From Fulvimarina sp040239565 (GTDB taxonomy: Bacteria > Pseudomonadota > Alphaproteobacteria > Rhizobiales > Rhizobiaceae), in NCBI RefSeq assembly GCF_040239565.1, contig NZ_JBEHWS010000002.1:124001-188000 (forward strand): DNA of 64,000 bases, written 5' to 3'. This document shows, piece by piece, positions 29,676 to 36,301 of this stretch (positions are counted from its first letter, which is position 1; each line of letters begins with the position of its first letter). The notes beneath the pieces are model-generated. The model saw nothing but the letters and a program-made list of their open reading frames with translations. It made no database searches and was not told the origin of the DNA. The position numbers and the translations under genes are program-made.

Positions 29676-29987
29676 ATGCTGGAACGTCGTCAGAAACCGC
29701 GCCGCCGCGTATGCCTTTCGGCTCAGATCGTGGGCGACCTGACATCCGCCCCTCAGCACGTGCGCCTGCGCAGCATCTCGGACGGCGGTTTCGAGATCAC
29801 GACGCTGCGGGAAAGTCTGCCGGGAGAAAATGTTATCGTCCGTTTCGATCGAGATGACGGCAAGACGCGCAGTGCGAAGGTGGTGTGGAGAAGCTTCGAC
29901 CGGTTCGGCCTGAGCTTCACGCCCGGCTCCCGTCCTTCCGACGATCCGGTCCCCGGCAGGCTTTCGGGGCTGCTTCGGGACGCCTGA
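29676..29987 (+). CDS. PilZ-domain protein
   Basis: A 103-residue single PilZ domain. The c-di-GMP contact motif RxxxR is at the N-terminus (ERRQKPRRRVCL) and the D/NxSxxG element is read as RSISDGGFEI, where the D/N position is Arg-Ser-Ile-Ser-Asp, so binding is likely but slightly non-canonical. It may be a small c-di-GMP receptor. The gene stands alone ahead of the polA leader. Confidence 0.85.
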   Translation: MLERRQKPRRRVCLSAQIVGDLTSAPQHVRLRSISDGGFEITTLRESLPGENVIVRFDRDDGKTRSAKVVWRSFDRFGLSFTPGSRPSDDPVPGRLSGLLRDA

Positions 29988-29999
29988 CATTTCATCTGA

Positions 30000-30068
30000 C
30001 GAGGATGGATCGCGACTTTCGCGCTGGTCCATGACATCCACATGATCTCGATGGACTCTCCATCCTCG
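30000..30068 (+). ncRNA. Structured leader RNA upstream of polA (predicted)
   Basis: Three perfect stems fold as a three-way junction: CGAGGATGGA/TCCATCCTCG (30000-30009 with 30059-30068), CGCGA-CTT-TCGCG (30011-30023) and GTCCAT/ATGGAC (30027-30032 with 30051-30056). A competing fold pairs 30005-30010 with 30027-30032 and 30051-30055 with 30059-30063. It ends 19 nt before the polA ATG. It matches no family I know; no T-run follows. Confidence 0.45.
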
Positions 30069-30087
30069 CCAAGCTACCTCTCACCCC

Positions 30088-33003
30088 ATGAAAAAGGGTG
30101 ATCATCTCTTCCTCGTCGACGGCTCGGCTTACATCTTTCGGGCCTATCACGCGCTGCCACCGCTGACGCGGAAATCGGACGGCCTGCCAGTCGGTGCCGT
30201 CTCCGGTTTCTGCAACATGCTGTGGAAGCTGGTCGAGGAATCACGCGATACCAATGTGGGCGCCGTGCCGACCCATTTCGCGGTGATCTTCGACTATTCC
30301 TCGACGACGTTCCGCAATGAGCTCTACTCCGAGTACAAGGCCAACCGCGAGGAGCCGCCGGAGGATCTGAGGCCACAATTCGGGCTGATCCGGGATGCCG
30401 TGCGCGCCTTCGACCTGCCCTGCATCGAGAAGGAAGGCTACGAGGCCGACGACCTGATCGCGACCTATGCCATGCAGGCTGTGGAAGCCGGCGGCGACGT
30501 AACCATCGTCTCTTCCGACAAGGACCTGATGCAGCTCGTCGGGCCGAACGTCATTCTCTACGATCAGATGAAAGATAAGCGCCTCGGACCCGAGGAAGTG
30601 AGGGAGAAATTCGGCGTCTATCCGGAGAAGATGATCGATCTTCAGGCGCTCGTCGGCGATACCTCAGACAACGTGCCGGGCGTGCCAGGCATCGGCCCGA
30701 AGACCGCCTCGCAGCTGCTGGAGGAATACGGCACGCTCGAAGAGCTGCTGGAACGGGCTTCCGAGATCAAGCAGAACAAGCGGCGCGAGAACCTGATCGA
30801 GTTTGCCGATCAGGCGCGGCTGTCGAAGAAGCTCGTCACGCTCGACTGTGAAACGCCGCTCGATACGCCGCTCGACGACCTCTTCATCCACGAGCCGGAC
30901 GGCGAAAAGCTCGTTTCGTTCCTGAAGGCGATGGAGTTTACCACTCTCACCCGGCGCGTCGCGGCGGCGCTCGAAACCGATGCGAGCGAGGTGGAAAGCG
31001 CCAAACTCGACATCGAGGATGCGCCGCGTGGACCGGATCTCGACGCTTTTGAGCCCGAGGAGACGCCGGGCGATACGATCTTCCCGGCAACGCCCCAGCG
31101 CCTCGCGGCGAAACTGAAGGACGAAGCGGCCGGACAAACGATCGACCGCTCCGCCTATGTCACGATCCGCGATGTCGATACGCTGGAGAAATGGCTGGAC
31201 CGCGCTCGTGACAAGGGCGTGATGGCTTTCGATACCGAGACGAGCGAACTCTCGGCCTACAAGGGCGACCTCGTCGGCGTCTCAATCGCGATCACTCCTG
31301 GAGAAGCGGCCTATGTGCCGCTCGGCCATGTCGCCGCCGATGCCGATCTCCTCAGCGATCCGGAAAGCGCCGAGGCCCTGGGTGGGCAGATCCCGATGGA
31401 CGAAGCACTCAAGGCCCTGAAGGATGTTCTTGAGGACAAAAGCGTCCTGAAGATCGGTCAGAACGTCAAATACGATCTGCTGGTCATGCTCCAGCACGGC
31501 ATCGCGATGACGCCCATCGACGATACGATGCTGATTTCCTATGCGCTCGACGCATCGTCAGGACTTTCGGGGCATGGCATGGACGAGCTTTCGGAAAGAT
31601 GGCTCGGTCACAAGCCGATTTCCTACAAAGAGCTCTGCGGAACCGGCCGCAACGCAAAGCCGATCGCGGCGGTCGAGATCGACCGGGTGACGGAATACGC
31701 GGCCGAAGATGCGGACGTCACGCTGCGGCTCTGGAAGGTGCTGAAGCCGCGCCTTGCGGCCGAAGGCCTTGCCCATGTTTACGAGCGGCTGGAACGCCCC
31801 CTCGCCCCGGTGCTCGCCCGGATGGAACAGCGCGGCATCATGGTCGACCGGCAGATCCTCTCGCGGCTGTCGGGCAATTTCGCCCAGAAGCAGGCCGCGC
31901 TCGAAGACGAGATCGCCAAGATGGCGGGCGAAGAGTTCAATCCCGGAAGCCCCAAGCAGCTCGGCGAAATTCTGTTCGGGAAGCTCGGCCTGCCCGGCGG
32001 CAAGAAGACCAAGAGCGGCCAGTGGTCGACCGATGCGCGGGTGCTGGAGGACCTTGCCGCAGAAGGCCACGACCTGCCACGCCGTGTCGTCGACTGGCGC
32101 CAGCTGACCAAGCTCAAGGGCACCTACACCGACACCCTGCCTCATCACATGGATGCGAACGGACGCATCCATACGTCCTTCTCCATGGCCTCGACGACGA
32201 CGGGCCGGCTCTCATCCTCGGAGCCAAACCTTCAGAACATTCCGGTTCGCACGGAAGAGGGCCGCGCCATCCGCACCGCCTTCGTCGCGCCGAAGGGCAA
32301 GAAGCTGCTGTCAGCCGACTATTCGCAGATTGAACTCCGCATCCTCGCGCATATCGCAGACATTCCGCAGCTGAAGGACGCCTTCCAGAACGGCGTCGAC
32401 ATCCATGCCATGACGGCATCCGAGATGTTCAACGTGCCGGTGGAAGGCATGGAGCCATCGGTGCGTCGACGTGCCAAGGCCATCAATTTCGGAATCATCT
32501 ACGGCATTTCGGCCTTCGGGCTCGCCAATCAGCTGGCGATCCCGCGCGAGGAAGCCGGCCAGTACATCAAGAAGTATTTCGAGCGCTTCCCCGGCATTCG
32601 CGACTACATGGAGGACACCAAGGCGTTCGCGAAAAAGCATGGTTATGTGGAAACGCTCTTCGGGCGGCGCGCGCATTATCCCGATATCACCGCCAAGAAC
32701 CCGCAGATCCGCTCCTTCAACGAGCGCGCCGCGATCAACGCACCGATCCAGGGCACGGCGGCCGACGTCATCCGCCGCGCCATGGTGCAGATGGAAGATG
32801 CGCTTGCCGAGGCGAATCTCTCGGCGATGATGTTGCTTCAGGTTCATGATGAACTCGTCTTCGAGGTCGAGGAGGACGAGATCGATCAGACAGTTGAAGT
32901 CGTGACTAATATTATGGAGGCCGCCGCCGGGCCCCGCGTCACATTGTCCGTGCCTCTTGAGGTCGAAGCCAAGGCAGCGTCGAACTGGGAGGAGGCTCAC
33001 TGA
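30088..33003 (+). CDS. polA: DNA polymerase I
   Basis: Full-length family A polymerase, 971 residues: N-terminal 5'-3' flap nuclease (HLFLVDGSAYIFRAYHALPP, YEADDLIATYA, GDTSDNVPGVPGIGPKTA), a 3'-5' exonuclease domain with the acidic residues in MAFDTETSELS and kept later in DAYE-type positions, and the polymerase domain (LLSADYSQIELRILAHI, RRRAKAINFGIIYGIS, LLQVHDELVFEV). Processes Okazaki fragments and repair gaps. The ATG lacks a visible Shine-Dalgarno (the preceding bases are CTACCTCTCACCCC), and a predicted RNA structure precedes it. A shorter hairpin follows the stop. Confidence 0.97.
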   Translation: MKKGDHLFLVDGSAYIFRAYHALPPLTRKSDGLPVGAVSGFCNMLWKLVEESRDTNVGAVPTHFAVIFDYSSTTFRNELYSEYKANREEPPEDLRPQFGLIRDAVRAFDLPCIEKEGYEADDLIATYAMQAVEAGGDVTIVSSDKDLMQLVGPNVILYDQMKDKRLGPEEVREKFGVYPEKMIDLQALVGDTSDNVPGVPGIGPKTASQLLEEYGTLEELLERASEIKQNKRRENLIEFADQARLSKKLVTLDCETPLDTPLDDLFIHEPDGEKLVSFLKAMEFTTLTRRVAAALETDASEVESAKLDIEDAPRGPDLDAFEPEETPGDTIFPATPQRLAAKLKDEAAGQTIDRSAYVTIRDVDTLEKWLDRARDKGVMAFDTETSELSAYKGDLVGVSIAITPGEAAYVPLGHVAADADLLSDPESAEALGGQIPMDEALKALKDVLEDKSVLKIGQNVKYDLLVMLQHGIAMTPIDDTMLISYALDASSGLSGHGMDELSERWLGHKPISYKELCGTGRNAKPIAAVEIDRVTEYAAEDADVTLRLWKVLKPRLAAEGLAHVYERLERPLAPVLARMEQRGIMVDRQILSRLSGNFAQKQAALEDEIAKMAGEEFNPGSPKQLGEILFGKLGLPGGKKTKSGQWSTDARVLEDLAAEGHDLPRRVVDWRQLTKLKGTYTDTLPHHMDANGRIHTSFSMASTTTGRLSSSEPNLQNIPVRTEEGRAIRTAFVAPKGKKLLSADYSQIELRILAHIADIPQLKDAFQNGVDIHAMTASEMFNVPVEGMEPSVRRRAKAINFGIIYGISAFGLANQLAIPREEAGQYIKKYFERFPGIRDYMEDTKAFAKKHGYVETLFGRRAHYPDITAKNPQIRSFNERAAINAPIQGTAADVIRRAMVQMEDALAEANLSAMMLLQVHDELVFEVEEDEIDQTVEVVTNIMEAAAGPRVTLSVPLEVEAKAASNWEEAH

Positions 33004-33318
33004 GCCAGGCCAGCTACCCTTGATTGCAATCAATAAGGGTATCTTCAGTCGCATCAACCACTTGGTACCGGCTTTCGACGTGAGCGGACTCGATGTTCGA
33101 AAGTCGACCAAAGCTGTGATTGAAGGCGAATTTCCCGCACTCTTGGGCCAGGAAAGCATTTCCTGTCTTTTCAGACACTTGCGATTGCGACGCATGTTTA
33201 CAATGTTTCTAAACAGCGTGTTACGCCGACCTATGACCCCATGTTGGCGACCTGCCAAACCTGTGGCAACGGTGGTAGCGCTGCGGCAGATTGCCGTCAG
33301 GCTCGATAGAGGATGTTG
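33004..33318. other. Intergenic region between polA and the LOV kinase
   Basis: Contains the hairpin after polA (33015-33041) and, at 33195-33215, a dyad TGTTTA-N9-TAAACA about 100 bp before the kinase start, which could be an operator or promoter part. No convincing coding frame or RNA gene. Confidence 0.5.
33015..33046 (+). terminator. Hairpin after polA, probable terminator
   Basis: TACCCTT (33015-33021) pairs with AAGGGTA (33035-33041), enclosing the perfect palindrome TTGATTGCAATCAA, and is followed by TCTTC. Only a short pyrimidine run, so termination may be partial. Confidence 0.5.
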
Positions 33319-34581
33319 ATGGATCAACGGGAGATCAACGAACGGGATGGGTTCTCGATGCCGAGCGGCATGAGCACCGCGGCGCTCTCCAAGCTTCCGT
33401 TGGCTCTTGTGCTGACCAATCCGCATCTCGATGACAATCCGATCATCTACGCCAACCGGGCGTTCGAAACGATCACCGGCTATTCCGCTGGCGCGATCAT
33501 CGGGCGGAACTGCCGTTTTCTGCAGGGCGAGGCGACCGATGCGGAGCAGGTCCGCAGGATCGGCGCGGCTTTGCGTGACGAGGAAGACATCACCGTCGAA
33601 ATCCAGAACTATCGCGCTGACGGGACGAAGTTCCTCAACAAGCTGATGATCACGCCGCTCTACGACGATCAGAACAATCTGCAATGCTTCCTGGGCGTCC
33701 AGCGCGATCTGACGGTGGAGCAAGATACTCCCACGAACAAGCGCTCCGATACGGCGCTTGGCGAGATACAGCACCGGGTGAAGAACCATCTGTCGATGAT
33801 CATCGGCATGATCCGCATGCAGGCGCGGGTGAAGACGAGCGAAGAAAGCTTCTCTGCCCTTGCCCGCCGCATCGAGAGCCTTCAGCTTCTTTATCAGGAA
33901 ATGACGGATGCCGGTGTCGGCTCGTCGAACTCTGAGATGATCCCGCTCGGTGCCTATGTCAGCCGGATCGCTTCCACGATCGGCCATCTCGACGGCCGCC
34001 GGTCGGTTCGGATTAACGTCGACTGCGACGCCATCACTTTGAAGGTCGACCGCGCGGCCCGGATTGGCCTCCTGTTCTCCGAGCTTCTCACCAATGCGCT
34101 GAAGCACGCTTTCGAAGGCCGCCAGGAAGGCCTCGTCGAGGCAAGGCTGAAGATGCTTTCTTCCGGCGTGATCCGCCTGACCGTCGTCGATGACGGAGTC
34201 GGTCTGAAGGAGAACGACAACTGGCCGTATAATGCGAAGAAGCCTCCACGCGAGCTCGATCGCGAGTCGATTCAGAAGGCTGTGGAGGATACCCGCAAGG
34301 AAGTCGAGGAAGATGAGGGCGGAAACGAAGCACGGCAAATTGCGTCTTCGTTCGGCATGGGGAGGAGCGAACGGATCCCTGCCGAGAAGACCAAGGGCGG
34401 CGCTTTAACCGAAGAGGCCCGCCGGGACGAAGCGAGAGAAAGCGGCGAGAAGGACGCCCAGGCGGGCGGTCTCGGCGGTCGTATCGTGATGTCGCTGGTA
34501 CGCGGTCTCAACGCAAAGCTCGACGTCAACTCCGATACGGTCGGCACCACAGTAACCGTGGACATTCCTGCCGATTCCTGA
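33319..34581 (+). CDS. Blue-light LOV histidine kinase (HWE/HisKA_2 type)
   Basis: A 420-residue soluble sensor kinase. The LOV domain (about residues 12-125) has the photoactive motif GRNCRFLQGEATD with the flavin-adduct Cys65 and later ADGTKFLNKLMITPLYDD, FLGVQRDLT. The kinase part has the phosphoacceptor His152 in GEIQHRVKNHLSMI, the N box ELLTNALKHAF, G1 DDGVGL and G2 GGLGGRIVMSLV. Between G1 and G2 lie 86 residues (297-382), rich in Lys/Glu/Asp/Arg, where about 10-20 are usual. The start at 33319 has AGAGG 6 nt upstream. No response regulator is adjacent. Likely links light to the general stress or surface-lifestyle response, by analogy with other LOV-HWE kinases. Confidence 0.93.
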   Translation: MDQREINERDGFSMPSGMSTAALSKLPLALVLTNPHLDDNPIIYANRAFETITGYSAGAIIGRNCRFLQGEATDAEQVRRIGAALRDEEDITVEIQNYRADGTKFLNKLMITPLYDDQNNLQCFLGVQRDLTVEQDTPTNKRSDTALGEIQHRVKNHLSMIIGMIRMQARVKTSEESFSALARRIESLQLLYQEMTDAGVGSSNSEMIPLGAYVSRIASTIGHLDGRRSVRINVDCDAITLKVDRAARIGLLFSELLTNALKHAFEGRQEGLVEARLKMLSSGVIRLTVVDDGVGLKENDNWPYNAKKPPRELDRESIQKAVEDTRKEVEEDEGGNEARQIASSFGMGRSERIPAEKTKGGALTEEARRDEARESGEKDAQAGGLGGRIVMSLVRGLNAKLDVNSDTVGTTVTVDIPADS

Positions 34582-34626
34582 TGAGTCTCAGCCGGCAATT
34601 TCTCTCGATGCCGGAGTTTTTCGAGT

Positions 34627-35328
34627 TTGACCGATAAAGATATGCGCGACCGGCTCATCGTAGGTCTCGACGTCTCGACCCGCGATGAAGCGGTGCGATT
34701 GATCGAGACGCTTGGTGATACGGTGTCGACCTACAAGATAGGCTACCAGCTAGCCTATGCCGGAGGCCTTCCGCTGGTGAGTGAACTCTCTGCTGCCGGC
34801 AAGTCGGTCTTTCTCGACCTGAAACTTCTCGATATTCCGAACACTGTCGCGAAAGGCGTCGAAAGCGCACTCACCCTCGGCGCTTCGATGTTGACGGTCC
34901 ATGCCTATCCACACGCAATGCGCGCCGCCGCAGAGGCGGCGAAGGGCAGCAACCTTCTCGTCCTCGGCGTCACTGTGCTGACGGCCCTGGATGACGGTGA
35001 TCTCAGGGAAGCGGGATATTCGGCCAATGTCGAAACTCTCGTGGCGGATCGCGCAAAAGCGGCCAGCGAGATTGGTATCGGCGGCCTCGTCGCATCGGCC
35101 GCCGAAGCCCCGTCTATCCGCGAGATCATTGGCCCGGACATGGCGCTTGTAACACCCGGCATCCGCCCCTCTGGTGCCGAGAGCGGGGATCAGAAACGCG
35201 TGGTCACGCCAGGGGATGCGCTTCAGGCCGGAGCGTCCCATCTCGTCGTCGCGCGTCCCATCATCGCCGCTCCCGATCCCCTCGGCGCCGCGAGGGCGAT
35301 CCTTGCCGAGATGAGCGCGGCGGCGTAA
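34627..35328 (+). CDS. pyrF: Orotidine 5'-phosphate decarboxylase
   Basis: Last step of UMP synthesis. About 233 residues with the N-terminal RLIVGLDVSTRDEAV, the catalytic-site VFLDLKLLDIPNTVAKG (the Lys-Asp network) and the phosphate-binding end TPGIRPSGAESGDQKRV and ASHLVVARPII. The start is uncertain: TTG at 34627 has GGAG 10 nt upstream; the ATG at 34642 would begin just before the first strand. It starts the small row pyrF-DUF1330-GNAT. Confidence 0.95.
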   Translation: MTDKDMRDRLIVGLDVSTRDEAVRLIETLGDTVSTYKIGYQLAYAGGLPLVSELSAAGKSVFLDLKLLDIPNTVAKGVESALTLGASMLTVHAYPHAMRAAAEAAKGSNLLVLGVTVLTALDDGDLREAGYSANVETLVADRAKAASEIGIGGLVASAAEAPSIREIIGPDMALVTPGIRPSGAESGDQKRVVTPGDALQAGASHLVVARPIIAAPDPLGAARAILAEMSAAA

Positions 35329-35369
35329 AGCGAAGCGAAACAAAGCGACTGCTCCAAGGAAAAGCGGAC

Positions 35370-35663
35370 ATGCCAAAAGGTTACTGGATCGCCAGCGTCG
35401 ATGTCCGTGATCCCGATCGCTACAAGGACTACGTCGAAACCGCGGGGCCCGCTTTCGCCGAGTTCGGCGGGCGCTTTGTGGTACGCGGCGGTGAAGTGAC
35501 GCCGATGGAAGGCGAGGCACGCCCCCGCAATGTCGTCATCGAATTCGACAGCGTCGAAAGGGCGCGGGCCTGCTACGAAAGCCCGCAATACCAGAAGGCA
35601 GCCAAGATAAGGCAGGCCATCGCCGATGCCGACCTGTTCATCGTCGAGGGGCATGACGGATAG
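35370..35663 (+). CDS. DUF1330 protein
   Basis: A 97-residue dimeric alpha-beta barrel-type protein (MPKGYWIASVDVRDPDRYKDY, VRGGEVTPMEGE, RNVVIEFDSVERARACYESPQYQ). Function unknown; family members are small cytosolic proteins. An AAGGA site precedes the ATG. Its 3' end overlaps the GNAT start by 11 nt. Confidence 0.9.
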   Translation: MPKGYWIASVDVRDPDRYKDYVETAGPAFAEFGGRFVVRGGEVTPMEGEARPRNVVIEFDSVERARACYESPQYQKAAKIRQAIADADLFIVEGHDG

Positions 35664-36207
35664 CCGGAAACCACGGAAGAACGGACGCAAGGCGTTCAAG
35701 GGTTTGGCACCGAAAGGCTACGCCATCCGCATGATGGAGCCGGGCGAGGTGCCGGCGCTTCTGACGATCCTTAAGAATGCCCAAGCCGAAAGTATCGGCA
35801 CCGGCGATAAGCCCGATATACACGCATTCACGCGTTATCTTCTGGCGCACGAGATCTTCGTGGCCGTTGACAAGAAAAGCGGCGAACCGTTGGCGTACGC
35901 CGCAGCGGCGGCCGAAAACGATCTCTATTGGCTGTCGGAACTCACGGTCGATCCCGGTGCCGAAAACGGTCATCAATTAGCCGGCGCACTGCTTAAAGCC
36001 GTTGCAGAGCGCGCACACTGGTTCTTCTATCGTGCACTTGGACACGCCTTGGCGGAAGATGCGTATTGCGATGCCGCATTTTACGTTAATCATGGCTTCG
36101 TCAAGATACCGGAAGCCGACCTGCCTGCATGGTTGAACGAGAAACGGCGCGCTTCCGCTCGCGACGGTGACGGAGAAAGCCAAGTTGTTGTGCTGAAATG
36201 GCTTTGA
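35653..36207 (+). CDS. GNAT-like acetyltransferase
   Basis: A 184-residue protein. After a basic N-terminus it reads YAIRMMEPGEVPALLTILKNAQ, then FVAVDKKSGEPLAYAAAA and WLSELTVDPGAENGHQLAGALLKAVAERA, the beta4-beta5 acetyl-CoA-binding part of a GNAT fold, though the Q/RxxGxG/A loop is degenerate (PGAENGHQLAG). AYYVNHGF-type end (FYVNHGFVKIPE) is typical. Substrate unknown. Overlaps DUF1330 by 11 nt. Confidence 0.72.
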   Translation: MTDSRKPRKNGRKAFKGLAPKGYAIRMMEPGEVPALLTILKNAQAESIGTGDKPDIHAFTRYLLAHEIFVAVDKKSGEPLAYAAAAAENDLYWLSELTVDPGAENGHQLAGALLKAVAERAHWFFYRALGHALAEDAYCDAAFYVNHGFVKIPEADLPAWLNEKRRASARDGDGESQVVVLKWL

Positions 36208-36301
36208 GTCTTCGCAGCGTCAGCCGAACTGCTGGACCCGATATTTGTGCGCTGCACCATATTCTGGTAAGAACAACACAAAGAGGACGTAAACCGACCC
36301 C

